Shown piece after piece: positions 1 through 10,470 of a stretch of 64,000 nucleotides of DNA. Below the pieces are notes generated by a model. It worked only from the letters and a program-made list of their open reading frames with translations, did not search any database and was not told the DNA's origin. Both the position numbers and the translations under genes were made by a program. How positions within the stretch are numbered: position 1 is the stretch's first letter; every line of letters begins with the position of its first letter. This stretch comes from Semisulcospira habei (Eukaryota; Mollusca; Gastropoda; Semisulcospiridae): positions 161,017,489-161,081,488 of the forward strand of contig BTPG01000004.1 of NCBI GenBank assembly GCA_036245525.1, written 5' to 3'.

Positions 1-2370
1 AGCATCTTCCCACACAGAAGAATACACAAAGCAACTTGGGTCTCACCTGACCATACAACAGAGAACCAAATAGACCATATCTGCATTAGCAAGAAATTCA
101 GAAGATCCCTTCAAGATGTTCGAGTGAGGAGGGGAGCAGATGTCGCCTCAGACCACCATCTGCTTACCTTAAGAATGAAGCTCAAGCTAAAGAAAAGCCG
201 CACAGAGACAACAAGAAGACAGCGCTATAATGTAGGCCTCCTGAGAGAAACTGGAGTTAGAGAAGAGTTCAAACTGGTGCTGTCCAACCGGTTTCAAGGG
301 CTACAGGAGCTAGTAAATGAAGAGGAGGCGGTCACCACAGAGCAGCAGTGGAAGGCAGTTAGAGAGGCGCTGAACTCAACCTGCAAAGACACTGTAGGGT
401 TCAGGAAACACCATCACAAGGACTGGCTGTCGGCACAGACCTTGAAGAAGATAGAAGCGAGGAAGCAGAAGAAAGCAGCGGTCAACAACAGTCGCACGAG
501 AGCAGCCAAAGTAAGGGCACAGGGGGAATACTCGGAAGCCAACCGCGAGGTAAAGAGGAGTATCAGGGCAGACAAGAGGGCCTACACAGACAGCCTGGCA
601 GCAGAGGCAGAAAAGGCAGCAGGCAGCGGCAACATGAAACAGCTCTACGACATTACCAGAAGATTGTCAGGTAAGTATGGCCATACAGAAAGACCAGTAA
701 AAGACAAAGAAGGCAAGCCTATTGCAGACAGAGCAGACCAACTCGACAGATGGGCCGAGTATTTTGAAGAGTTACTGAACAGACCTAGCCCACCCGACCC
801 CCCCGACATCCAGCCGGCAGAGACCGACCTACCCATCAGCTGTGACAGACCCAGCCGGGAAGAGATCAGAAAAGCAGTGGCATTTTTGAAGAATGGCAAA
901 GCAGCAGGGCCAGATGGCATCCCAGCGGAGTCTCTGAAAGCAGACCTAGAGACAACAGTTGAGATGCTGTACCCACTGTTTGGAAAGATCTGGGAAGAGG
1001 AGGTGATGCCGGCTGACTGAAAGGAGGGGTACCTAATCAAGCTTCCCAAGAAAGGCGACCTCAGCAAGTGTGCCAACTACAGAGGAATCACCTTGCTGTC
1101 AGTACCAGGAAAGGTCTTCAACAGGATCATCCTAGAAAGAATGAAGAGCTCCGTTGACCCCCAGCTGAGAGACCAGCAAGCAGGATTCAGGAAGAACCGA
1201 TCATGTACAGACCAGATCGCCACTCTCCGCATCATCGTGGAACAGTCTCTGGAGTGGAGCTCCCCGCTGTACGTCAACTTTGTGGATTATGAGAAAGCAT
1301 TTGACAGCGTGGACCGAGAGACTCTGTGGAAACTCCTACGACACTATGGTGTACCCACAAAGCTCGTCCGCCTGATCAAGAGCAGCTATGATGGCATGAC
1401 ATGTCGCATGATCCACGAAGGGCAGTTCACCAGAGAGTTCCAGGTCAGAACTGGTGTCAGGCAGGGGTGTCTGCTGTCTCCGTTCCTCTTCCTACTGGCC
1501 ATAGACTGGGTCATGAAGATGACCACAGAGCACAGACGAAGTGGAATACAGTGGACACTGTGGACACAGCTTGACGACCTCGATTTTGCAGACGACTTGG
1601 CATTACTGTCCCACACTCATCAACAAATGCAGGACAAGACCACGAGGCTTGCTGACATCTCGTCCCAAGTGGGCCTCACCATTCACAAACAGAAAACAAA
1701 GACAATGAGGCTGAACGCAACCAGGGAAGAACCAGTCTTGCTTGCTGGCACCCCGTTGGAGGAGGTGGAGTCCTTCACCTATCTCGGGAGCATCATAGAC
1801 AAAAAAGGCGGCACTGATGCAGATGTCAGAGCACGAATCGGTAAAGCCAGAGCAGCCTTTCTCCAGTTGAAAAAAGTGTGGAGTTCCAGAGAGCTGTCAC
1901 AACACACCAAAGTCCGGATTTTCAACTCCAATGTAAAAGCAGTTCTCCTATATGGAGCAGAGACATGGAGATTGACAAAAACCACAGTCAACAGAGTACA
2001 GACCTTCATGAACAGTTGCCTTAGAAGAATTTTGAAAATCCACTGGCCAGAGAAGATCAGCAACGTCAGACTCTGGGAGAGAACAGAGCAGATAACAGCA
2101 GAGAATGAAATTGGGCGAAGAAGATGGGGATGGATCGGTCACAGTCTGAGAAAGCCAGCTTCCAGTATCACTAGGCAGGCATTGTCATGGAACCCCCAGG
2201 GAAAGAGGAAAAGAGGTAGGCCGAGAAACTCCTGGCATCGAGACCTCCAAGCAGACATCAAGAGACTGGGAACCACCTGGAGTAGAATCGAAGTAGAAGC
2301 ACAGGACAGGAGTTGCTGGAGGTCTCTCGTCGACGGCCTATACCCGGGTAGGGGTGACAGGCGTAAGTAA
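1..2370 (+). pseudogene. LINE ORF2 endonuclease-reverse transcriptase, one nonsense codon
   Basis: RT motifs are visible: FVDYEKAFDS (motif A, near 1278-1310), GVRQGCLLSP (motif B), FADD (catalytic motif C, near 1583-1594) and YLGSIIDK. The C-terminal tail has the RILKIHWPEKI block and a basic end (RGDRRK). Codon 1018-1020 is TGA where the copy at 30 kb reads TGG, so the frame is split into 1-1020 and 1021-2370. The product would nick target DNA and prime reverse transcription from it. A single nonsense change in an otherwise open frame implies a recent insertion. Confidence 0.9.
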
Positions 2371-2379
2371 GTAAGTAGT
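1..2379 (+). mobile_element. RTE-like non-LTR retrotransposon, 5' part outside the window
   Basis: The reading frame is open from base 1 and starts inside the C-terminal part of an APE-type endonuclease (NQIDHI, then SDHHL). It continues through a linker into a reverse transcriptase and ends with a (TAAG)n tail at about 2365-2379. Such a simple-repeat tail and the lack of an RNase H domain fit the RTE clade; the clade name is inference. The tail abuts P1 polymerase sequence at the position matching P2 base ~13935, so the LINE inserted into that gene. It is nearly identical to the copy at 30004-32318. Confidence 0.9.
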
Positions 2380-3451
2380 TGAGAAAATGAGTATGACGGG
2401 TAAAAAAGAAGACACAAAACTTGTGCCAAATTTGAATGACAAATTCAATTACGTTTGCCACTATTGCTTGTTACAGTTTTACATCAGACATGGGTTAGTA
2501 CTAAAGAAAGTTCACAGAGGCATTCAATTTGAGCAAAGTGCTTTTATGAAAGAGTACATAATGAAGAACACAACATTGCATGCCAGGGACAGCAACACTG
2601 CATTTGACAAAGACTTCTTTAAGCTTATGAACAATGCCTGTTTTGGTAAGACTATGGAAAATCCTCATCACCACAAAGATGTGAGACTGGTCACAACTGA
2701 ATCAGGTGCAATTAAACTTACAGGCAAGCCACAGTACACAGGGTATAAAGAGTTTCATTCATCATTGTATGCAGTGTCACTCAAAAAAAGGATTGTTAAA
2801 CTGGACAAGCCAGTATTCATTGGTATGGCAATACTTGAGTTACCAAAATTGCTGATGCTTGAATTTTACTATGATTACTTCAAACCAAAATATCCTGAGT
2901 GCCGTCTGTTAAACACTGACACTGACTCTATGATCATAGACGTGCCTACTGAAGACTTTTATGAAGACATGAAAACAGAACTGCATATGTATGACACGTC
3001 TGATTATCCTAAAGACCATCCACTGTTTAGCACACAGAATAAGAAAGTGCCTGGAAAGTTTAAGGACGAACTGAATGGTGTGCCTATAGTTGAGTATGTT
3101 GGACTGAGGTCAAAAATGTATTCTATACTGCATCAAAAGGGAAGTCAGTCGAAAGCCAAAGGTATAAAGAAAACAGCGATAAAAAATAAAGACATTTGCC
3201 ATGAACATTATAAGGAAGTATTAGATGGAGAACTGATGCCTGATTATCCAAACAAAACACTGAGATCAAATAGACACAATATTGAAATGATCCAAACACA
3301 TAAAAAGTCTCTAGCAGTTGGGGACACAAAATGAGTGTTTCACACTAAGGAAAAGGCTTATGCACCTGGACATTACAGGCTTAAGTTATCTGAAGAAATA
3401 GCTGATGAACTAATCGATGAATTAGTTGATGAAATGGTTAAAAATGCATAA
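2380..3451 (+). pseudogene. P1 family B DNA polymerase, 3' third
   Basis: The translation aligns with residues from about 783 to the end of the P2 polymerase. Motif B (KLMNNACFGKTMEN) is intact. Motif C reads NTDTDSM where P2 has YTDTDSM, losing the usual Tyr. A CGA-to-TGA change at 3332-3334 truncates the frame 38 codons before the normal stop at 3449-3451. The 5' end is cut by the LINE, so the upstream two thirds should lie left of this window. The end overlaps the integrase gene tail to tail, as in P2. Confidence 0.9.
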
Positions 3452-4393
3452 CAGTGTCTGGAGGAATAATTTGTAATTCTTCTCTGACAAATGCCCTCTG
3501 AGGCGCAGGCTCATAAGATAATAAATCGATGCATTAGCGGAAGGAACTATTTTTTTTATATTGTGGACAGACGTAGACCAAATTGGATCAGTTGCCCTGC
3601 GCCTGATGTCATTCTCAGCTTCACCGGGTTGATACAAATATCTCACCTGTTTTGTAAACAAGCTTGTGTCAGGTGCTTTTGTTTTTATTTATGACCCTGA
3701 TGGCACTGTTTTTAATTTAATAGCATCAACAGGTTTAGGGTGACCTTCATTATTCATTGCTTTTATAACAGACGGTAATCTCTTAACCCACTCAGTGTTC
3801 CAGGTGTCATGCATGAGTTCCTTAGAATACTGATAGCTGAAAAGTCTCTCCGATAATTGTTTATTGAAATTTTCTACAATTGCCTGTGATCTGTGCACAC
3901 CTGGAATACCGAGTCTAACCAGCACTCCATGCTTTGCAAATAATTGATTAACAGCCCCTTTAAATTCACTTCCATCATCGACTTGAACAAGCCTGGGAAA
4001 TTTTAAATGGCCTCGACTATATATTTTTGTTAACGCAGTGGCTACCGTGGTAGCATTCTTGTCAGTTATGGGTTCAGCTTCCTTATACCATGAAGCTATG
4101 TCAACAACAGTTAATGCATACTTGTATTGTTTCTTTCTTATTGTATCATGTGGTAGGAACAGGAGATCCATTTGATGGGTGTCATTAGGGATAGTGTTTA
4201 CAAAATGAGGTCTTGTTATTTTTCTTGGAACAGGAAGATATATTTCCCAAATTGCTTGTTTTTGTAGCCACTGTTTTATTTGTTCGAGTGTGACATCACT
4301 ACCCACAGCGGCATGTAATTTTTCTATTGCGGTTTTTCCTTTCCAGTAGCCAATAGGGGAGTAATATATTTTTGATAGTTTAGCGTCTGCCAT
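3438..4393 (-). pseudogene. P1 DDE integrase, frame-broken
   Basis: Same family as the P2 integrase at 15004-15963. The first 235 or so codons are open (4393 down to 3689) and keep the three acidic positions (MDLLFLP, VDDGSEF, IVENF). A stop at 3689 and a one-base loss near 3520 (where P2 reads YYLYEPAP) put the C-terminal chromodomain-like part in other frames. The start is taken at MADAKLSK, matching MAAENKLSK in P2; it lies inside the end of the next gene (4380-4811). Not expected to make active integrase. Confidence 0.88.
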
Positions 4394-4811
4394 TTCTTCT
4401 AGCAATATAAACTCCTGTAAAATATACTAATGTCATTCCTACTATAACAAATATTATTTCACCATTTATTTGTTCTGGGCTTGGTTGGTAATAGTCACTA
4501 AGTTTTGGTTGCGGAATGGTCATGTCTTCGGCAGTTACAAGATAGTATTCTTTGATCGCGTCATTGACATTTGAAAATGTATGCTGTGCGTGACCCTCAA
4601 GCCTGAGTTTTGAATTGATAAAATCAAGTTTCTCTATTCTTTGCTTCTCATAATCCTGTTGAGCTTGTGCCAGTTTTTCAGATGCCTCATTATGATGCTT
4701 CATTTCTTCTGCAGATTCCTCTCTACCCATTTTTGAAAAAAGAAGGTTTGATCCACTAAATGCCAATGCGTTAACAACTGCCCCACCAATCATAATAGCT
4801 ATTGTTGCCAT
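4380..4811 (-). CDS. P1 two-membrane-segment coiled-coil protein (143 aa)
   Basis: Open frame, homologous to 15947-16381 and 36162-36599. It has a hydrophobic N-terminus (residues 2-20), a charged Gln/Glu/Lys-rich helix around 35-75 that looks like a coiled coil, and a C-terminal membrane helix near 118-138 followed by a short basic tail. Its 3' end overlaps the integrase start by 14 bases. No known family recognised; a virion membrane or assembly role is a guess from context. Confidence 0.75.
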   Translation of the reverse strand: MATIAIMIGGAVVNALAFSGSNLLFSKMGREESAEEMKHHNEASEKLAQAQQDYEKQRIEKLDFINSKLRLEGHAQHTFSNVNDAIKEYYLVTAEDMTIPQPKLSDYYQPSPEQINGEIIFVIVGMTLVYFTGVYIARRNGRR

Positions 4812-4820
4812 ACTTTTTAT

Positions 4821-5054
4821 TTACATAGAAACATTTTCTGGAATAATTCCTTGCTTAACGAGAAGGTTTTTTGTGGCAATCGATGCTGTGACAACTGCTA
4901 CTAGCTTAGCACTATCTTAAAAGTCTAATCTACTCAGGTCTGCTGATTTCATTTTGAGAAGACTTTTCCCCAGCATAGAATAAGCAACGGTTAGTCCACT
5001 TATTATGGCAGAGTAATAGACAAGGTTCATGATATTATTATTTGCGTCGCTCAT
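4821..5054 (-). pseudogene. P1 copy of the 76-aa small protein, nonsense-broken
   Basis: Matches 16393-16623 and 35922-36152 (YHSAVISGL / SMLGK / KQGIIPENVS type sequence). A TAA at 4917-4919 interrupts the frame where the other copies have GAA or GAC. The N-terminal half is mildly hydrophobic. Function unknown. Confidence 0.75.
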
Positions 5055-5091
5055 TTTTTTTATACCACAAAAATTAAAATAATAAATTTAT

Positions 5092-5532
5092 TTACTGCAT
5101 GTAAAATGGGTCCAAAGGTTTTGACACTGCTGGTAATGTGGAGACTTCTTCTTTTATTTTTGGAGTGCTTGATTTTTTGGACACTGTTTGAGTCTGTGGT
5201 TTGTATTTTTTGTATAATTGGTAACCTACATAACAGAATCCTACAGCAAATCCAGCAACTAAATATTTTGTTGGTTTAGACTCAGTTGTTTGTCTCTCAC
5301 TTTGTGGGGGGTGTGAGGGTGTTGGTCCTGACGGTAGTAACACTGGTACTGTTGATGGTGTGTCAGTTACATGAGCCTTTTGTGTTAATGCCTGAAGCTG
5401 TAATTTTTTTTGTCTGTTATATTCAGCTAATTTTTTACCCGCCTCTATTCAACCTGGACTTTTAGTCTTAGTCACTGTTTGAACCTGTGTCAAGACAGGA
5501 CTCTGATGTGGAGTCGTCTGGATCTCGTCCAT
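5092..5532 (-). pseudogene. P1 basic, single-membrane-helix protein overlapping the 173-aa gene
   Basis: Starts with MDETQTTP inside the 3' end of the 173-aa gene, in a different frame, and runs to PFYMQ. It has a Lys/Arg-rich stretch (AEYNRQKK), a Ser/Thr/Pro linker and a Gly/aromatic membrane-like helix (VAGFAVGFCYVGYQLYKKY). TGA at 5449-5451 breaks it where P3 has CGA. The A-run here has 8 A, which keeps the downstream frame, whereas P2 and P3 have 9. Function unknown. Confidence 0.7.
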
Positions 5533-5989
5533 TTTCTTCTAATTTAAAATTTATTTTAGAAAAGTCAATATGACTACTAGTTACAAGCAAGGTTACCACA
5601 GGTGCAAGGTAATTGCCAAACTTGTAAAACATAAGGCATGCTAATTTACCTATTGAACTTGAAACTATGGGATTGCTTTCAAGGTCTTGTGATAGACTGT
5701 CACTATCAACAGGTAGGAAGTGACTCACAGCTTTTGTATATAGGCAGACAAGAGATCGACTCAAATCACGTGTCATTAGTGAACTAATGTGATTTTCATA
5801 TTTTGAATGTAGTTTGATTAGCTCGTCAGTGGTAAGAGATTCTATGTCTTCTGTCATGTATTGTTTACCAACAAAAGCTTTTGATTTTCTGGAAACAACA
5901 ACAGAGAGAAGGCGTTGTTTTTTCGAGTCTAAGTCTTTGTTTTCTACAGCACAGATATCACTTAGAAGAAGTAATTCGTCTTGGTTCAT
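5468..5989 (-). CDS. P1 conserved 173-aa element protein
   Basis: Starts MNQDELLLLSDICAVE; homologous to 17039-17566 and 34980-35501. Predominantly helical look with a moderately hydrophobic segment near residues 125-145 (LACLMFYKFGNYLAPVVTLL) and an acidic Ser/Asp-rich tail. The tail DNA also encodes the start of the next protein in another frame. Not recognised as any known family; the conservation of all three copies shows it is a real gene. Confidence 0.8.
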   Translation of the reverse strand: MNQDELLLLSDICAVENKDLDSKKQRLLSVVVSRKSKAFVGKQYMTEDIESLTTDELIKLHSKYENHISSLMTRDLSRSLVCLYTKAVSHFLPVDSDSLSQDLESNPIVSSSIGKLACLMFYKFGNYLAPVVTLLVTSSHIDFSKINFKLEENGRDPDDSTSESCLDTGSNSD

Positions 5990-6038
5990 TTTATGATGAA
6001 AAATAAAAAAATAACACAGCTTTGCTTGGACCTGTGAA

Positions 6039-6130
6039 GAACTTATGATCTTACTTGATAACTAATTTCAAAGTTACTTACAACTTACAAGTAACTTTGA
6101 GGTTAACTATGAAGTTAGTTATCATAAGTT
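6039..6130. repeat. P1 palindrome between the 173-aa and 211-aa genes
   Basis: Arms AACTTATGAT...AAAGTTAC and GTAACTTTGA...ATCATAAGTT are inverted copies. P2 has the equivalent palindrome at 17602-17680. In P3 this gene border is where the element starts and ends, so the palindrome marks the place of the alternative termini. Confidence 0.75.
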
Positions 6131-6198
6131 CTTAACCCAAGTCAATAAGACACTCGGACAGATTTCTCAAGTTACAAGGACAACAAGAAAACTTTTTT

Positions 6199-6300
6199 TT
6201 AGTAATAATCTGATGGTGGAGCTGATGGCGTCAAATGAGCAGGCATGACATCTCTTTGCGAAGAGTATGACAAAAATAATCAATTACCAAAACCTATCAT
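6199..6300 (-). pseudogene. P1 copy of small Pro-rich protein ending APPSDYY
   Basis: The frame begins ATG ATA GGT TTT GGT and ends in a SAPPSDYY-type tail; its ATG overlaps the stop of the 211-aa gene (TGATG). A TGA replaces the Pro codon at position 7. Homologues are at 17748-17849 and 49284-49394. Confidence 0.55.
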
Positions 6301-6924
6301 CAATTGTTTATAAGTCCTTTTACTTTTTTCATAGTTTCTTTCGCACCTATTTTTTTTCCTTGTTCTAAAAAAGATTTCTTTACCTCTTCAACATTTACAG
6401 CCCGACTACGCATCTTATTCTGTATTTCAGATTTCTGTTGTTTGTAATTGGCCAAATCATCCTGGACTCTCTTAAATTCGTTATCTTCAATTTCATTATC
6501 TTCCAAAGATTTACTAATAATAAGTTTCATACTCATCAGCTTAGCTCCAGCGAGCGTACTCAAGGCTTCATGCTTCTGCAACTTTGTATAAAATTTTTTG
6601 TTAAGGGCTTCCATACCAAAGCATGCCAGGCTTGTGACAAGGCCAACACCTTCAATAGCAATTCCTATGACACTTCCCACTCCCATTGCAAACAGATACA
6701 GATAATCCGGACAAAACCACCCCCATGGCCATTGATGTGTTGTGTACAGAATTGAAAACCGTTTTGTAGCGGCGTTTGCACCGAGAGTATTTTGCTTGTT
6801 CTCCTTCCAAATACTTCAACGCTTCTGTAATATTCATTAAACGGAATGAGTCTGTCTGTAATGTTTTATCACACTCAATAAGCTCAAGCGGCTCAGGTGG
6901 TATTTGTGGATACAGTGGTGGCAT
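6300..6924 (-). pseudogene. P1 211-aa glycine-rich membrane protein, frameshifted
   Basis: The N-terminal part (6924 down to 6652, MPPLYPQIPPEP) and the C-terminal part (6686 down to 6300) are in different frames; bases encoding the middle of the Gly-rich hydrophobic block are lost near 6690. Intact homologues are at 17849-18484 and 48649-49284. Confidence 0.85.
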
Positions 6925-6949
6925 TTTTTTAAAACAAATTTTTTTTTTA

Positions 6950-7823
6950 TTAATCTTCTAATTTATTTTGCAATTCTTCAAAGGTATACAATTTGCTAGC
7001 GTAATAAAATAAAACAAGATCTATGTGTTCCAGGTTTATGAAATTTAGATAAACTAGAGTTGTTTTATCAATCACTACATTAACAGCAGGAACACTACTC
7101 GAAACTTCAAAATCTGTATTGATTTTTCTAATAGCAATAACAACCTTTGTTGACTCTGCTACTGTGCTATCCCACATAAGTTTGATTCCCTGCACGATAT
7201 CTGCTTCTTTCGCAGCATCCACAGATCTCATGAGAATTTCAAAAACTATTGTCGCATCTCTATCTATAGTAAAATTTGTTGGTACAAATGAAATAGAAGT
7301 ATCTGTCCTACCTTTCCTATTTGTAAGAAGATACCTTCGTTTCCCATACTCTTGAAGTTTTAGTTTTTTCTCTGCTATTGGTTTTGGAATAGCTTGGCAC
7401 AAGACTTACAAGCATTGGCTCAGAGTTAACAACTTTTCTAAATACTAAGGCACCTTCATCAGTAAAATAAACATAAGGACTGATGAAAACAAACTTTATG
7501 TCCCATACAATGGGAATAGTTGCAAGCGGAACAGGGGTAGGAATAATTACCCATTTATTACCCACATGTTTTAAGCTGTAGAGCACATTACTTACAGGAG
7601 TAGGAACAGTAACATCACGAAGTTGACTAAGTTTAGGAAACGCGCCATCTTTCACATCTTCAATTGCCTTTCGTTTGTACAATCCAACGGACACAAGTTC
7701 AAGGCCATACACCTCTCCTATTTCACCTTCTTTTTCAAAATCTTGCAGGTCAGCCAAATCTTTCAACTCTATTGATGGACACGCAACTGGAATAATTCTT
7801 GGCTTTGGACCAAGACTGCTCAT
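6950..7823 (-). pseudogene. P1 copy of the 292-aa element protein, frameshifted
   Basis: Homologous to 18505-19383 and 47748-48623. Starts MSSLGPKPRIIPVACP. The frame shifts between 7317 and 7402, splitting it into 168- and 150-codon pieces. Beta-rich appearance with no recognised domain. Confidence 0.85.
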
Positions 7824-7845
7824 TTTTATAAAATAAAAATAAAAT

Positions 7846-8712
7846 TTATTTCACTTCCAACACAACATAAAAATCATGCATGACAACTGGTTTGTCATCC
7901 TGGTTAGTTACAGATAAGCACAATGATTCAAAGAAACTGGAGCCCAATTTTTTAAACTGTGAATTAGGAAATCTAACAACTACATTTTCACAATATGGGG
8001 CAGTTCCAATCGACACACATTTCAACAAAGTCGAAGGCTTTCCATTGTGAAGATTATCAGTAGTGCTTAGTTCTTTCAGTGACCTAGCAGGCGTGTTTAG
8101 GTTGATATTCCAAATCTGGTCACTTTTGTTTTTATTAATTAAACTGTGTCTTATCACACGGTCATAATAAATCGGCAGTCTTGACTGGTACTGATTTTGA
8201 ATAAGTCTAGCTAGTTCAGTATGTGTGACAATCTCATATTCCAAGGAAATGTTAGAGATCTTGTATGATGCATTGAGATCCGTTGATTTGATAACTTTGG
8301 AGTAGTCATTAAAGATTAGTTCAAAGCTCAGGCGGTCATTTAGTGCTCCTTGGTAATAAGGCAAATGTCCTGTTAGGATTTCAAACTCAAGTGGAATGCA
8401 AAACCTATTTCCATATGTTTCAGCCACAATAAGGTCCTTGGCTTCTGTTGTTTTATCACTTGCATTTATTCGAATTTTCATAATGCTATTTGACTGTATG
8501 CCTTGATAAATACGATCCTCTCGTTCTTCTTTTGTAAGCCACAAATCCTTGTAGCAGTACAACACATCAGCATCGTCAAGACTAAACACTTCATGTCCTT
8601 CAAGTTTAACTTTAATATTCTTAATAATTGCTCTACCTAGATTGTTAACTAGTGTTCTTTTGTCATCTGTGTCTGATGAAAGTTCAATATTAAATGCAAG
8701 GCGTGCAGTACG
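7846..8712 (-). pseudogene. Chimeric ORF: MCP N-terminal half fused in frame to mCP C-terminal part
   Basis: From 8712 the minus strand reads MCP sequence from the TARLAF block through NLNTPARSLK. It then switches to mCP sequence (ELSTTDNLHNGK to VVLEVK). The two genes lie on opposite strands in P2 and P3, so a plain deletion cannot make this. The junction falls on a CTTTCA shared by both parents at 8073-8078. The first MCP residues are missing, because the match to MCP stops at 8712 and unrelated repeat follows, with an in-frame stop just beyond. The frame is open across the junction. Confidence 0.9.
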
Positions 8713-8715
8713 TGT

Positions 8716-9385
8716 GGAGGCTGGCTATTTGAATATAATGAAAGAGTGAACACATAATTAAAAAAATTAAAAATTTCTTTTTGAATATTGTGATGGGTCT
8801 GGTACATATTTAAAAAAATAAAAAATTTCTTTATGAATATTGTGTAGCGCCTTGTACATATTGAGTCAAGTGGAGTGAATACCGAGACAAGTTCAGTACA
8901 TAACGATCTAATTTTTAAAAAAAAAATTGTTAACGGTTTCAAAAAGTGATCTCGTCTCCGACATGAAAATATGAATTGTAGGCCCTATGAATTTTTCAAA
9001 ACAGGTCTAATTATAACGCACCTGAATGAAGGTGGTTGTTTTTCAGAACCAGTCTGAGGTTATGTATGTAATAATATTTCCTGGAGTGAATCAGCGCACT
9101 GTTGATTGTGTCGCCGTGTGCTTGTCATTGTATGGTGGAGTGCGGAGGTAGGTGGGTGTGACGTTTAAAGGGGGGGGGGGGGTATGTGTGTGTGTGCAAG
9201 GTTGGTGGGGGGGTGGGGTGTGGGGGTAGGGGGGTGGGTGGCGTATACAGGATGTAGCCGCTATTTCTCAGGAACGCTAACAGTGACAGCATTGATATTT
9301 TAACTAGCCATTGTTTCCAAGGGGCAAGGTTGGTGGGGTGTGGGGGTAGGGGGGTGGGTGGTGCTCTAAACAGACTTGTCATTGG
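8716..9385. repeat. Flank repeat A, copy 1
   Basis: Begins GGCTATTTGAATATAATGAA. It contains two or three diverged units of about 60 bp (GAATATTGTGTAG..TGGTACATATT plus A-runs), then GT-rich sequence and a TTTTAACTAGCCATTGTTTC block near 9295-9315. The same series occurs at 24320-25165 behind P2. No coding content. Confidence 0.8.
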
Positions 9386-9387
9386 AG

Positions 9388-9874
9388 GCAGCATCTTCCC
9401 ACACAGAAGAATATACAAAGCAACTTGAGTCTCACCTGACCATACTACAGAGAACCAAATAGACCATATCTGCATTAGCAAGAAATTTAGAAGATCCCTT
9501 CAAGATGTTCGAGTGAGGAGGGGAGCAGATGTTGCCTCAGACCACCATCTGCTTACCTTAAGAATAAAGCTCAAGTTAAAGAAAAGCCGCACAGACACAA
9601 CAAGAAGACAGCGCTATAATACACAAAGCAACTTGAGTACGACTTTGGTATCAGATTCAGCCCACTTTATCAAATTTCAAATACAAACGATTTTGAATTT
9701 CCCAAAACTACAGTAGCTCGCTTGAGCTTGCCCTTAGCACCACGTCAATGTTCTGTGTTTATGTACAGTGTGTGAGTGAATGCGCGTGATTCACGTGAGT
9801 GTGCTTGTTGGGTTCAGTTCGCGACGGCGCTTTGAGCCGATTTTCAATTGGGATAAAGCGCCTATTTAATGCGC

Positions 9875-9932
<58 letters not shown>

Positions 9933-9990
9933 GTAGGCCTCCTGAGAGAGACTGGAGTGAGAGAAGATTTCAAACTGGTGCTGTCCAAGG
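9388..9990 (+). mobile_element. RTE-like LINE fragment interrupted by a SINE
   Basis: 9388-9620 and 9932-9990 match bases 1-235 and 233-290 of the LINE at the window start. The fragment lacks both LINE ends, so it was broken after insertion. Confidence 0.85.
9621..9931 (+). mobile_element. SINE with GCGCTTTGAG tail and (ATT)n end
   Basis: Inserted in the LINE fragment at GCGCTATAAT. It contains TTTATCAAATTTCAAATACAA, then a GCGCTTTGAG...AAAGCGCC hairpin-like 3' region and an (ATT)n tail at 9879-9931. A second copy lies at 28641-28890. Confidence 0.7.
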
Positions 9991-10276
9991 TCAGTCACTG
10001 AGGGCCGTCCATATGATTACACCCGAACTAACCACGGCCTGCGCATGAGGCATAAATTCTCATGAGCTGCTGCACTGAGTCGCAGGGCTTCGCATGAAAA
10101 TCTATGCCTCATGCTAGCCTACTACCCGTAACTCAGTCAACGCCTCCCGCACGTCAATCTCGCATCTGCTGTGCATGAGGCAATAGATTTCTCTGTCCCA
10201 CCCAAGGCATAACCCGCTCAGGGCCTCAGGGCCAGTCATGATCACGGCCTCGGTGCTGTGGACGAACGAACTATGT
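9991..10276. other. No gene seen; inverted repeat 10043-10064 / 10093-10114
   Basis: Left flank of P2. GCATGAGGCATAAATTCTCA and its inverted counterpart form a stem with about two mismatches; a third partial copy of the motif lies near 10171-10192. No target-site duplication could be matched between this flank and the sequence right of 24100. Confidence 0.6.
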
Positions 10277-10307
10277 TAGGCTAGTTTTGCCTGAAAGATT
10301 TTACAGT
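10277..10307 (+). repeat. P2 left terminal inverted repeat (31 bp)
   Basis: TAGGCTAGTTTTGCCTGAAA... is the exact reverse complement of 24070-24100 over all 31 bases. The next bases on either side do not match. Confidence 0.9.
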
Positions 10308-10470
10308 CATCTGTGTAGTCATTTTGAAAATGATGTGTTGAATGCAAGATGTGTTTTGCTAGGAAGGATTTATGTGTTTTGTTAAGAAACATCTTGTAAA
10401 CCAAAAGATAAGTTATGTTTTAATCATATTGCAGACGGTTACTTGTATTAAAATTATATTTTGTATTAAA
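10308..10470. other. P2 left subterminal spacer
   Basis: Noncoding AT-rich sequence. From about 10450 on (TATTAAAATTATA) it aligns with the gap between MCP and ATPase in P3; everything to the left of that does not, which places the permutation breakpoint within a few bases. Confidence 0.65.

Noticed and set aside
9165..9260. G-rich tandem arrays as telomeric repeat
   Set aside because: The G-runs are irregular and belong to flank repeat A; no TTAGGG-type unit.
10372..10470. N-terminal extension of the ATPase
   Set aside because: It depends on the GTG at 10372, is not conserved in P3, and lies across the permutation breakpoint.
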